Part shown: piece by piece, positions 26,265 through 35,617 of the stretch
Numbering within the stretch: the stretch's first letter is position 1
How the letters are laid out: every line of letters starts with the position of its first letter
Source: Actinomycetota bacterium
GTDB lineage: Bacteria; Actinomycetota; Acidimicrobiia; Acidimicrobiales; RAAP-2
DNA length: 51,528 bases
Direction: 5' to 3'
NCBI GenBank assembly: GCA_021324045.1
Contig: JAJPJV010000049.1
Span: forward strand, 1-51,528
Notes under the pieces: model-generated
Database searches by the model: none
What the model saw: only the letters and a program-made list of their open reading frames with translations
What the model was told of the DNA's origin: nothing
Made by a program: the position numbers and the translations under genes

Positions 26265-27068
26265 ATGGAGGCGGCATTCTTCGATCTCGACAAGACCGTT
26301 ATTGCCAAGCCCTCCATCGCGGCCTTCGGACGACCGCTGCGCAGGCAGGGATTCATCAACCGGCGAACCATGCTTCGAACGCTCATCTTCCAAGCTCTCT
26401 ACCTGCAGCTAGGCGCTGACGAACGTCGGTTGGCACGGATCCGCGAATCGATGCTGGCGGTGACCAGGGGCTGGGAGCGTGAGCGGGTCATGAGAGCCGT
26501 GCGAGACGCCCTGCTGCCGACAATAGAACCCCTCATCTACTCTGAGGCCCTTGAGCTCATGGCCGAGCATCGCGCCGCAGGTCATCGGGTCTATCTCGTC
26601 TCCGGCGCTCCTGAAGAGATCGTTCGCCCTCTGGCCGAGCTGCTCGGTGTTGACGGTTGTATCGCCTCGAAGGCCGAAGTCGACGAAGATGGCCGCTACA
26701 CGGGCCGGGTCTCGCTGTATGCCGACGGCCCCCACAAGGCACGAGCAATGGTCGAGTTGGCAAAGACCCATGAGCTCGACCTCACGGCGTCGACGGCCTA
26801 CTCCGACTCGGCAACCGATCTTCCGATGCTCGAGATCGTCGGCCATCCCGTCGCCGTCAATCCCGATCGGGTCCTCGCGGGGATCGCCCGTGAACGGGGC
26901 TGGGAGATCCGCAACTTCACCCGCCCGGTCAGGATCCGAGACCGCTTGAGTGGACGAACGTCCGTCTTGTCCACCGGGCTGGCCCTCGCGCTGACCGCGT
27001 TAGTGCTCCGAGCGCATTCCAGGCGACGGCACCGACTGACGACTAGCCCGGCGCCCGTCGGTCTCTGA
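26265..27068 (+). CDS. HAD-IB family phosphatase
   Basis: A 267-residue hydrolase of the SerB-like HAD-IB subfamily. Motif I is AAFFDLDKTVIAKPS at the very N-terminus, motif II VYLVSGAPEE, and motif III with the Asp pair is TAYSDSATDLPMLEIVG. The helical cap lies between residues 25 and 90 (RQGFINRRTMLRTLIFQALY). A C-terminal tail has a hydrophobic stretch TGLALALTALVLRA followed by basic residues, which may anchor the protein to the membrane. Actinobacterial relatives include phosphoserine- and lipid-phosphate phosphatases; the substrate is not evident. The ATG at 26265 is chosen for its place after a TANNNT hexamer. Confidence 0.88.
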   Translation: MEAAFFDLDKTVIAKPSIAAFGRPLRRQGFINRRTMLRTLIFQALYLQLGADERRLARIRESMLAVTRGWERERVMRAVRDALLPTIEPLIYSEALELMAEHRAAGHRVYLVSGAPEEIVRPLAELLGVDGCIASKAEVDEDGRYTGRVSLYADGPHKARAMVELAKTHELDLTASTAYSDSATDLPMLEIVGHPVAVNPDRVLAGIARERGWEIRNFTRPVRIRDRLSGRTSVLSTGLALALTALVLRAHSRRRHRLTTSPAPVGL

Positions 27069-27123
27069 CCGGGCCCCTCCCCTCTCCGCCACTACCGGAT
27101 CCGGGACTTGCCCCTCCCTGCCC

Positions 27124-27198
27124 TCAGGCCGTACGCAGGCGGCGAGCCGCGATGACACCGAGGGCAACAAGCAATGCCACAAACATCAGCTTCTTCAT
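27124..27198 (-). CDS. 24-residue membrane microprotein
   Basis: A complete tiny gene: ATG at 27198, TGA at 27126-27124. It encodes MKKLMFVALLVALG followed by VIAARRLRTA, one short hydrophobic helix with two lysines in front and arginines behind. The layout resembles small single-helix proteins of actinobacteria such as the DLW-39 type, but the DLW motif is missing. A TACGAT hexamer stands 7 bases before the ATG, matching the leaderless pattern of neighbouring genes. It lies between the convergent HAD gene and the downstream end of the sigma factor gene. The small size makes the call tentative. Confidence 0.5.
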   Translation of the reverse strand: MKKLMFVALLVALGVIAARRLRTA

Positions 27199-27205
27199 CC
27201 CCCCG

Positions 27206-27211
27206 ATCGTA
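27206..27211 (-). promoter_or_regulatory. Probable -10 element of the microprotein gene
   Basis: On the minus strand TACGAT is followed by seven bases (CGGGGGG) and then ATG. The spacing is the same as in the other leaderless candidates of this window. Confidence 0.4.
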
Positions 27212-27321
27212 TTCGGACCCTCGGCCGTCGAGGGGTAGATCTTGATTGATCTCGGCGCGCCCATCGCTCGAGTCGACGACCCCGGCGAAACACCAGGTCA
27301 AGGAGCTAGGATGTGGGGCGC

Positions 27322-28257
<936 letters not shown>

Positions 28258-28406
28258 CGTCTACGGCACCCTTCGTCTCGAGGGCGAAACTCCCGGATCA
28301 CGCCCCGTTCCCCGGACGACCGCCTCGCCGACCGCAAACGGCCCCGCCCCCGAGCCTTCGGGTTCGAGGGTCCTGGGGACGAGTCGGTGTACCGGCATTT
28401 TACTGA

Positions 28407-28448
28407 CTTCGTCAACCCGTCTAACCGGGCCGGCTTCGTCAACCCGTC
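28407..28448 (-). repeat. 15-bp direct repeat carrying TTGACG upstream of the sigma factor gene
   Basis: On the minus strand GACGGGTTGACGAAG occurs at 28448-28434 and 28421-28407, a perfect repeat with 27-base period. Each copy holds TTGACG, a match to a -35 hexamer. The first copy overlaps the stop of the upstream gene. No consensus -10 sits at 17 bases, so this may be an operator or an alternative promoter. Confidence 0.5.
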
Positions 28449-29098
28449 CGGCCGGTCCGAAATGGTCCCTGCAGCAATCCCCCACCCCGATGGGCCGCCA
28501 CGATCTGGGATTCCAGGCGATGCGCTACCTGGGCGACGACCGCGACATCGTCGGGACCAGTGATGAGGTCTTGCAGGAGGGCCTCGCCGGCACGCCAGTC
28601 CCTCACCTCGTCCCGCAAGACCAGATCGAAGGCACGCTGAAGTGGTCCGTCACACACCGAGGCCGTCGCGCTGAAATGACGGTCGTAGGTGGCGACGATC
28701 CGGGGCACCACTACTCGGTAGAGCGCTCCCACGCAGCGCAGGGCAGCATGACGGCTCGAGTCGATCTCGAGCGAGGCCAGCGACGAGGAGAGCGCCTGAA
28801 TCGTCGTCTCATCGGGACGCACCCATGTCTCGGCCGCGACTTCGCCGATGACGGGCAATCGCTCTCCAAAGAGCTCGGCATGCCACGCGTGGTGGCGGCT
28901 AATCCGGTCGAGATGCACCTGCACCGCAGGCTCGGCCAGCCCCGTCGACCAGGATCCGAGAATCTCGAAGAGTCGTCGCTCGAAGAAGCAATAGCGTCCA
29001 ACCAACTCAGCCGACTCTTCGAGCGTGAGCGGCGAGGATGACCCCAAGGGGACGACACCGGCCTCGGGACTACGGGACAAGCGCACAGAACGATCCAT
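28439..29098 (-). CDS. Conserved helical protein of unknown function, possibly ferritin-like
   Basis: A 219-residue predicted all-helical cytoplasmic protein. Residues 25-75 read LTLEESAELVGRYCFFERRL followed by FEILGSWS, then RISRHHAWHAELFGERLP. The Glu in FFERRLFE and the His/Glu cluster HHAWHAE recall the ligand helices of ferritin-like four-helix proteins, but no full di-iron ExxH pair is proven. The remaining sequence is helical with RHAALRCVGALYRVVVPRIV and a C-terminal helix. The ATG at 29098 lies 4 bases after the nadE stop, so the two are cotranscribed. I do not recognise a characterised homologue. Confidence 0.75.
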   Translation of the reverse strand: MDRSVRLSRSPEAGVVPLGSSSPLTLEESAELVGRYCFFERRLFEILGSWSTGLAEPAVQVHLDRISRHHAWHAELFGERLPVIGEVAAETWVRPDETTIQALSSSLASLEIDSSRHAALRCVGALYRVVVPRIVATYDRHFSATASVCDGPLQRAFDLVLRDEVRDWRAGEALLQDLITGPDDVAVVAQVAHRLESQIVAAHRGGGLLQGPFRTGRTG

Positions 29099-29099
29099 T

Positions 29100-30866
29100 T
29101 CAGTGATACCGGTTGGTGATCGGCATTCGACGATCCTTGCCGAATGCCTTCGTCGTGACCCGTACGCCCGGAGGCATCTGGCGGCGCTTGTACTCGGCGG
29201 CATCGACGAGCGCGACGACCGAAGCGACCACGTCGGGATCGAAGCCGGCTGCCACCATCTCTGGAGGAGTGAGGTCCTGTTCGACGTAGGCAGCAAGCAC
29301 AGGATCGAGCACCTCGTAGGGCGGTAAGGTCTGATCGTCGCGCTGGTCCGGCCGGAGCTCGGCTGAAGGTGGCTTCTTGAGCACCGATTCAGGGATCGGC
29401 ATCAGTGGTTCCCGCTCTATCGCATTGCGGTATCGGCAGAGCTCGTACACGAGGGTCTTGGGCACGTCTTTGATCACGGCAAAGCCCCCTGCGGAATCTC
29501 CGTACAAAGTGGAGTACCCCGTAGCCATCTCACTCTTGTTCCCAGTCGTCAGCACGATCCAGCCTGTGGCATTCGAAAGAGCCATGAGCACGACCCCGCG
29601 GATTCTCGACTGTAGGTTCTCGTCTGTAAGCCCGGTGGGCTCGCTCCCGAGGACCGGACGCAACATCGAAGCCAGTGCGACGTGAGCCGCCTCGATGGGC
29701 ACTTCCCACAGGTCGATCCCTAATCGAGCCGCAAGCTCCTTGGCATCCGAACGCGATCCGGGACTGGAATATCGGGAAGGCATCGAGACGGCATGGACCC
29801 TCGAGGCTCCAACGGCATCGGTTGCGATCGTCGCCACGAGGGACGAATCGACGCCGCCCGAGATCCCCACGAGAACCTCGCTGAAGCCATTCTTCTCCAG
29901 ATAATCCCGGGTTCCGAGCACCAGCGCCGCATACACCTCGGCCTCCAGTGACAGGACAGGGGGGAGAGGAGACGGTCGCCAACGCCCGGCGTCGCGTGGT
30001 GCCGCAGTGACCGGGACCACCTGGGGAACCGGCCGTCTCCCTAGCTCAGCGCTCGGGACTGAGGAATTCTTGTGGCCGCGCCCTACGGAAACGTCGACGA
30101 TGACGAGGTCCTCCTCGAACTGCTTCCCCGCCGCGAGCAACTCGCCGTCTGCTGACAAGACAAGACTCGCTCCGTCGAAGACCAGCTCGTCTTGACCACC
30201 GACCTGGTTGACATAGACGATAGGGCAGCCGGTCTCTGCCGTACGTCGACGGAGCATCGCCAGGCGCTCCTCTCGTCTTCCACGTGAGTAAGGAGAGGCG
30301 TTGAGGTTGACGATCAACTCTGCACCGCTTTGGGCAAGCTCTAACGCTGGACCTGCGGTGGCCCAGATGTCTTCGCAGATCGAGATCCCTACAACCACCC
30401 CACCAATTCGGTAGAGCGCCTGCATCTGGCGCCCCGGGACGAACCATCGTTGTTCGTCGAAGACTCCATAGTTGGGAAGCAGGCGCTTGTGGTACGTCCC
30501 GAACACAGTGCCGCCCGCACAGACGGCTGCGGCATTGGCGATCGGTACCGGAGGAAGCGCTCCCGCCCTGTCATCGGCACCAGACCGGCTCCCGTCCTCG
30601 AGGGGCTCGACGAAGCCGACGACGACGGCACAGTCCGCCGTTGCCCGTGCGAGCTCGCCTAGGGCGGAGGCCGTATCGAAGAGAAACCCGGGTTTCAACA
30701 GGAGGTCTTCGGGGGGGTAACCGGTGATGGCGAGCTCCGGTACGACCAACAGGTCGGCGTTTGCGGCTTCGGCCCGCTCTAGGGCGCGGCGGACCCGGTC
30801 GATATTGCCCTTGAGGTCGCCCACCACCGTGTCGAGTTGTGCGGCCGCGATCCGAAGGTGGGCCAC
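29100..30866 (-). CDS. nadE: Glutamine-dependent NAD+ synthetase
   Basis: A 588-residue two-domain cytoplasmic enzyme amidating nicotinic acid adenine dinucleotide to NAD+. The N-terminal nitrilase-fold glutaminase (1-260) has VVPELAITGYPPEDLLLKPG with the catalytic Glu, the Lys in GTYHKRLLPNYGVFDEQRWF, and the nucleophile Cys in VVGISICEDIWAT. The C-terminal synthetase has the PP-loop VGISGGVDSSLVATIATDAV and TGNKSEMATGYSTLYGDSAG for ATP and substrate. The ammonia produced in the first domain is channelled to the second. The GTG start at 30866 follows a TAGGAT hexamer by six bases, so the transcript is probably leaderless. It leads the gene for the helical protein. Confidence 0.96.
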   Translation of the reverse strand: MAHLRIAAAQLDTVVGDLKGNIDRVRRALERAEAANADLLVVPELAITGYPPEDLLLKPGFLFDTASALGELARATADCAVVVGFVEPLEDGSRSGADDRAGALPPVPIANAAAVCAGGTVFGTYHKRLLPNYGVFDEQRWFVPGRQMQALYRIGGVVVGISICEDIWATAGPALELAQSGAELIVNLNASPYSRGRREERLAMLRRRTAETGCPIVYVNQVGGQDELVFDGASLVLSADGELLAAGKQFEEDLVIVDVSVGRGHKNSSVPSAELGRRPVPQVVPVTAAPRDAGRWRPSPLPPVLSLEAEVYAALVLGTRDYLEKNGFSEVLVGISGGVDSSLVATIATDAVGASRVHAVSMPSRYSSPGSRSDAKELAARLGIDLWEVPIEAAHVALASMLRPVLGSEPTGLTDENLQSRIRGVVLMALSNATGWIVLTTGNKSEMATGYSTLYGDSAGGFAVIKDVPKTLVYELCRYRNAIEREPLMPIPESVLKKPPSAELRPDQRDDQTLPPYEVLDPVLAAYVEQDLTPPEMVAAGFDPDVVASVVALVDAAEYKRRQMPPGVRVTTKAFGKDRRMPITNRYH

Positions 30867-30872
30867 GGCGCC

Positions 30873-30878
30873 ATCCTA
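30873..30878 (-). promoter_or_regulatory. Probable -10 element of nadE (leaderless)
   Basis: On the minus strand TAGGAT is followed by GGCGCC and the GTG start of nadE. A second GGCGCC lies just upstream of the hexamer, so the -10 is framed by two copies of the same palindrome, which may serve a repressor. Confidence 0.5.
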
Positions 30879-31012
30879 ACGGCGCCAGTCGTCACTTCCG
30901 GATGAGGTTCCGGTCCACGCCTTCCGGGCAGACGTGGCGGAGGAATGTCCACGGTGCTCAGGGCAAGCGGTCCTGCCTCACGAGGACTACCCAGGCATAG
31001 CCACGAATCAGC

Positions 31013-31870
31013 CTAGGGAGCCTCGACCTCCACCCGCCCGTGCCGCAGAATCAGCGATTCCTGGGACGTTGCCTCGAAGGCGAAGCTCCGCGACCCCTCT
31101 GAGGTCGTTCCGTTGTCGAACACCGAAACCGCGATGTCTTGGCCCGGAAAGGACGGAGACGCGAAGCGAACCGCGATGCGTCGGACGCGCCGCGGATCGC
31201 CACCAGCCGCCAGGGCGATCAGTGCCCTGCTGACCACGCCAAGAGTGCACATGCCCTGGTTGAACTTTCCGGGGAACCCGATGCTGCGGGCGGCCACGTC
31301 GCTCACATGGATGGTCGCCCGATCTCCCGACGCTCCTGCATACCGGTAAGTCTGATCCCTTGTCGTCGGCAGCCACATAGTGCCAACCGGGTTGGACCGT
31401 GCCTCTTCAGGAAAGCCGTGATCCGGTACCTCTGCTCCCCGACTCCCGCCAGTCGCCGCTCCCATCATGATGGTCGACCAGAACTGCTCCACCACCGTCT
31501 CCCCAGCGTCGTCGACGCTCACAAGGCGAGTGAAGACATTCATGCCCGCCTTGCTCGTCACCACCGCGCAGCGTTCCGCCGTCGTGTGCAGGGTCATGCC
31601 CGGCATCAGCGGCTTCCGGATGTAGAGATCGTGCTCCCCATGAGCGCCACCACGTGCCCCGGCTGTTGCCTCGGGAGGCAGTGGCGCCAACCCAGTGAGG
31701 AAGGCCTGAAGCACTGGCACCACGACGTAGGTGGGCGGCGTGGCCAGTCCATCCCGATACAACGGGTTGTCATCGTTGATCGCCAAGGCGAAGGCATAGA
31801 TCTCGTCAGGATCGCAATAGTGCGTAAACGGCTCCGATCGCTCACCTAGGGGCACCAGCGTGCTGTCCAT
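31013..31870 (-). CDS. MaoC/FAS1-type dehydratase-like protein (double hotdog)
   Basis: A 285-residue protein with two hotdog folds. The N-terminal half (1-135) starts FTHYCDPDEIYAFALAINDD, like the FAS1-type dehydratase N-domain, and has PPTYVVVPVLQAFL. The C-terminal half has YRYAGASGDRATIHVSDVAA, corresponding to the hydratase-2 motif with catalytic Asp and His, then IGFPGKFNQGMCTLGVVSRA. The family usually has HG before M; here it is QG. It probably hydrates an enoyl-CoA thioester. The ATG at 31870 follows GGGAGGA. It is the only intact member of a cluster whose DUF35 and thiolase genes upstream are broken, so its pathway may be lost or supplied elsewhere. Confidence 0.88.
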   Translation of the reverse strand: MDSTLVPLGERSEPFTHYCDPDEIYAFALAINDDNPLYRDGLATPPTYVVVPVLQAFLTGLAPLPPEATAGARGGAHGEHDLYIRKPLMPGMTLHTTAERCAVVTSKAGMNVFTRLVSVDDAGETVVEQFWSTIMMGAATGGSRGAEVPDHGFPEEARSNPVGTMWLPTTRDQTYRYAGASGDRATIHVSDVAARSIGFPGKFNQGMCTLGVVSRALIALAAGGDPRRVRRIAVRFASPSFPGQDIAVSVFDNGTTSEGSRSFAFEATSQESLILRHGRVEVEAP

Positions 31871-32384
31871 CGAAGTCCTCCCTCGGCTCCTCCCCGACCG
31901 ATGCCTCGACCGATCGCGGCAACGTTCGTGCTCCGGCCTGCGTCGACCCCCGCGATGGCGACCAGCGTCCAGGCGCGGGCCTGCATTATGTTCTGCCTTC
32001 GCCAGGAGCGTCGAGACCGGTGAGAGGCAGATTGTCAGCGAGCGCGACGCTCAGCCTCCCGGGAGTCCCGCGCAGCCCGACGAATGTCTTCCCCACGCCG
32101 CTCCCACCGACGCCGCTCCCTGACGATGGTGGGCGGCGACGCCCGGCTCGAAGCATTCGGGTTTTCTGCGAAACGAGAAGCCCGCCCGTTTGTCTCAGCA
32201 GAGGGCACGGCGCCTTGGTCGCTCACTCCAGCCAACGCCGAAGCGTGCAACGTTGGCCGGCGCCATGGAGCCAACCTTCTGGGTGGAAACTACGTCGGCA
32301 ACTGCGCTGCGAGTGCGGCACAAGCAAGGTTCCCGGGCCGGAAGCAGACGTGTGATTCAATGCTGTAGGGCCATTCGTCGATGC
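31871..32384. other. Non-coding stretch inside a decaying cluster
   Basis: About 510 bases lie between the MaoC-like gene and the DUF35 pseudogene. I found no frame with family features on either strand. Its place inside a row of broken genes suggests decayed coding sequence that can no longer be recognised. Confidence 0.4.
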
Positions 32385-32790
32385 AAGCCGCTCACCCGGT
32401 ATGTCTTCGTAGACGATCTTGACCGGCAAGCCCACCGTGAGGTCTTCGTTAGGAATTCCACGGGTGTTCCCGACGACGATGCACGGGCGTGGTTTCTCGA
32501 CGAGCTTGGCCATCGATCACATACGGAACCTCGTCATTGAATCGCCCGTAGCCCCGATGCACGATCGTGTAGCTGAAGACTTCTGCATCTCCTGAGGCCT
32601 CTGTCCGTTCCAGCCCTTCGGACAAGCACGAGCGACATGCAGGATACGGTGGCCAGTTGTAATCACCACAAGAAGAACACCGCGGGAAGAGGAACTTGTG
32701 GCGCTCCAGTGCTCCCCAGAACGGGCGATTCGCTTCTGAGATCTCCGGAAGCAGCTTGAGATATGGCGGTTTCATCACCCCGGGCTCCAC
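32385..32790 (-). pseudogene. DUF35 OB-fold/rubredoxin-like Zn-ribbon protein, frameshifted
   Basis: The N-terminal part is intact: KPPYLKLLPEISEANRPFWG, the Zn-ribbon CSSCGDYNWPPYPACRSC, then VFSYTIVHRGYGRFNDEVPY. After VPYVI (near 32515) the frame shifts; the expected continuation AKLVEKPRPCIVVGNTRG, then LPVKIVYEDIPGE, lies in another frame. A one-base insertion or two-base loss explains this. The typical C-terminus after YEDIPGE is missing. Intact relatives pair with thiolases and aldolases acting on acyl-CoA (the ChsH2 and Ltp partners in steroid side-chain degradation). The order thiolase, DUF35, MaoC is that of such modules. Confidence 0.85.
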
Positions 32791-32813
32791 TCGCAGTCAT
32801 CACGCGTCCGTCC

Positions 32814-33895
32814 TCAATCCACGGCCATGACCAGCGTGCTGCCGATTCCGTGCACCGCGAAGCCTTGCTGCTGCGCCACGCCGATCTTTGCACCGGGAAC
32901 CTGACGGGCGCCGCATTCGCCCCTCAGCTGCTTGACCACTCCAATCACCATGAGACCCGAAGGATCCCCGCAGTGGCTGTTCGAAAGTACGCCACCGTCA
33001 GGGTTCACCGGCAAGGACCCTCCGAGTCGGGTATGGCCTTCCTTGACAAAGGCAGCTCGCCGAGCCCACAAAAACCCATCTCCTCAAGATTGCGCAATCC
33101 AGCCACAGTGACGCAGTCCTCCCCACGACATCGACATCATTACGACTAACACCGGCCAAGCCAAACGCCCGATCGGTCGCTTTGCGGACGGACCTCCCCT
33201 CATCGAAGAACCAAGGATCTGTGAAGCTGACATAGAAGTCCGTGTAGACCGCCTCTGCCCCGCCGAGGATTTACACGGGCTTCTTCGGACAATCCCGAGG
33301 GCGCTCGACCGAGGTCAACACAACTGCGTACCCACCCAAAGAACAGTCGAGGAGGTGGAGCGGATCAGCGATCCTCCTCGAGGCGAGGACGTCATCTACC
33401 GTGATCTCGCCTCGGTGACCCATGTACCTGCGCCCGACGCGAGTCAACGAGCCGCTCCATGCCCGAGCACGGGTCGTAGGGAGGAGTCGACGGGTGGTCA
33501 CCGCGCATGCAGAGATCGTCAACGGAAAGCCGACCGCCCGCGTCTACGAGACCGCGGGCTCACCATGATGAGGTAATCGGACGCTTCGGATGTCGCGGAG
33601 AGCAGGGAACACTGAAGCCTGACCAGTGCCGAACCAGAAAGAGCGGATTCGAACCGACAGAACGCATCGCTGTAGGCAACCTGTCGCCACACCGAAGTGC
33701 AGCATCCCCGAGGTGTGGCTGACCACGGGCCCACCGCCTACGGACGTCCCCACGGCTGGAGCCCAGGGATTCCGGGACGGCGCGGCAGCGGCGATCCGGC
33801 GCGCAAGGCGTGCGTTTCCCAGAGGCTCTCCGGGATGGTTCCTCCAAGCAGTGCAGTACCGGACGAACCCAGCGACTACAACACTTCTCCCAGCG
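32814..33895 (-). pseudogene. Lipid-transfer-type thiolase/aldolase, heavily decayed
   Basis: The C-terminal part is clear: AFVKEGHTRLGGSLPVNPDG, NSHCGDPSGLMVIGVVKQLR and GFAVHGIGSTLVMAVD, the SCP-x/Ltp thiolase end. Upstream, FGLAGVSRNDVDVV and CVTVAGLRNLEEMGFCGLGE are in different frames, so frameshifts lie near 33120 and 33055. An in-frame TAA at 33273-33271 separates RPRDCPKKPV from ILGGAEAVYTDFY. Further upstream, TVDDVLASRRIADPLHLLDC matches the middle of the family. From there to 33895 the resemblance is weak (VVVAGFVRYC), and the first 70 or so residues are absent: the remnant stops against the glnA stop codon. Confidence 0.87.
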
Positions 33896-33896
33896 G

Positions 33897-35345
33897 TTAG
33901 ATGTCGTAGTACAGGGCGAATTCCCAGGGATGCGGGCGCAACCGGACCGGCTCTGCTTCCTGGGTCCGCTTGTAGTCGATCCAAGTTTCAAGAAGATCGT
34001 CAGTGAAGACACCACCGACCCTAAGAAAACCGTTGTCCGCCTCAAGGGCATCGAGAACCGCTTCAAGCGATCCTGGGGTTTGAGCCATTTTGGCGGCAAC
34101 CTCAGCGGGGAGGTCGAAGAGGTCTTCGTCTACCGGCTCGGGCGGCTCAATCTTGTTCTGAACGCCGTCAAGTCCAGCCAAGAGCATGGCGGGAAAGGCG
34201 AGGTACGGGTTGCACGACGGGTCCGGGCAGCGGAACTCGATGCGCTTGGCCTTGGGACTTTGCGAATACAAAGGGATTCGTACGGCCGCGGACCGGTTCC
34301 GTTGCGAGTAGACGAGGTTCACCGGTGCCTCGTAGCCAGGAACGAGCCGCTTGTACGAGTTGGTAGTCGGTGCGACGAAAGCAAGGAGGGCGGGCGCGTG
34401 CTGCAGAAGACCACCGACATACCAACGGCCGATGTCTGACAGACCCCCATAGCCGTCTCCGAAGAACAAGGGTTCCCCTTCTTTCCACAAGGATTGGTGA
34501 CAGTGCATTCCCGAACCGTTGTCCTGGAAAAGGGGTTTCGGCATAAACGTCGCAGTGAATCCGGCCTCATGAGCGACGTTTTTCACGATGTATTTGTAAA
34601 GCATCAACTTGTCAGCCATCGACAGCAAAGAGTCGAATCGCATGTCGATCTCGGCTTGCCCGCCGGTCGCAACTTCATGGTGCTGGATCTCTACCTCGAT
34701 GCCCATGCGTTCCATCGTTAGGATCATCTCGGAACGCAGATCCTGGAACTTGTCCGACGGGGGAACAGGAAAGTACCCCTCTTTCGGCCGCAACTTGTAG
34801 CCGAGGTTGGGGCCTTCGGGCCGATTCGTATTCCAGTGACCTTCGATCGAATCAACTCGGTAAGAGGCGTAATTGACATCTTGGCCGTACTGCACCTCGT
34901 TGAAGATGAAGAACTCTGCCTCGGGACCGAAGTAGGCCACGTCCGCGATGCCAGTCGAGAGCAAGTACTGCTCAGCCTTACGGGCAACGTGGCGCGGATC
35001 GCGTGAGTAGGGTTCTCGGGTCACGGGGTCGTGGACAAAGCAGTTGATGTTGAGTGTCCGGTGACGCCGAAAGGGGTCGATCACAGCTGTGTCGGGGTCC
35101 GGCAGCAAAATCATGTCGGATTCTTGGATCTGCTGGAAGCCACGGATGGACGAGCCATCGAAGCCGAATCCCTCCGTGAAGACCTCTTCGGTCAGCTCGT
35201 GAGCCGGAGCCGAGAAATGTTGCATCATGCCCGGGAGGTCGCAGAATCGGACGTCGACGAGCTCAATGCCCTCATCATGGATCAGGCGGACCACCTCCGC
35301 CGGGCTGCGCTTTGTCACCGTGCCTCCAATTACTCGATCTGTCAT
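33897..35345 (-). CDS. glnA: Glutamine synthetase type I (GlnA1-like)
   Basis: A 482-residue dodecameric enzyme making glutamine from glutamate, ammonia and ATP. The N-terminal beta-grasp holds [17 protein letters not shown] and [13 protein letters not shown]. Metal and ATP motifs follow: [25 protein letters not shown], the histidine region [14 protein letters not shown] and [20 protein letters not shown]. The C-terminus [12 protein letters not shown] contains the tyrosine that is adenylylated in the GlnA1 class. The ATG at 35345 has no clear ribosome site. An in-frame GTG at 35318 follows GGAGG and aligns with the usual N-terminus, so it may be the real start. The gene is divergent from glnA2. 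Confidence 0.96.
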   Translation of the reverse strand: MTDRVIGGTVTKRSPAEVVRLIHDEGIELVDVRFCDLPGMMQHFSAPAHELTEEVFTEGFGFDGSSIRGFQQIQESDMILLPDPDTAVIDPFRRHRTLNINCFVHDPVTREPYSRDPRHVARKAEQYLLSTGIADVAYFGPEAEFFIFNEVQYGQDVNYASYRVDSIEGHWNTNRPEGPNLGYKLRPKEGYFPVPPSDKFQDLRSEMILTMERMGIEVEIQHHEVATGGQAEIDMRFDSLLSMADKLMLYKYIVKNVAHEAGFTATFMPKPLFQDNGSGMHCHQSLWKEGEPLFFGDGYGGLSDIGRWYVGGLLQHAPALLAFVAPTTNSYKRLVPGYEAPVNLVYSQRNRSAAVRIPLYSQSPKAKRIEFRCPDPSCNPYLAFPAMLLAGLDGVQNKIEPPEPVDEDLFDLPAEVAAKMAQTPGSLEAVLDALEADNGFLRVGGVFTDDLLETWIDYKRTQEAEPVRLRPHPWEFALYYDI

Positions 35346-35508
35346 TTGGGTTCGTCTCGCTCCGTTCGCTGCCGTCGCGCCCGATCTCAGGAGACCCTCG
35401 CATCGGCGGCCGGCAGCTCAGGACCGGTCCTCGAAGGGAGGACCCTAGACCAGCCCAGCGCAGGTGCGCTCCTCGGCGCTCGACGTGCCCCGAGTCTGAC
35501 CGCCAGGC

Positions 35509-35524
35509 GTTTCCGTGGCGTTGC
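35509..35524 (-). promoter_or_regulatory. Candidate GlnR-type half operator between glnA and glnA2
   Basis: On the minus strand the bases read GCAAC, six bases, GAAAC, which resembles one a-b unit of the actinobacterial GlnR box (GTnAC-n6-GAAAC). A second unit in register is not present. Nearby, GTGAAC is repeated at 35531 and 35542, an 11-base period. The site lies between two glutamine synthetase genes and close to a GlnR-like gene. Confidence 0.3.
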
Positions 35525-35617
35525 TTGGATGTGAACAGCGCGTGAACTCGTGGCTCGGCACACCCGTGGCAACGTTTGGCGCGAGAAAGATCCCTTCCGA
35601 GCTGCGAAGATGATCAC

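Noticed and set aside
32035-32274. 79-codon minus-strand frame between MaoC and DUF35
   Set aside because: Arg/Ala-rich without a ribosome site or family resemblance; treated as decayed sequence.
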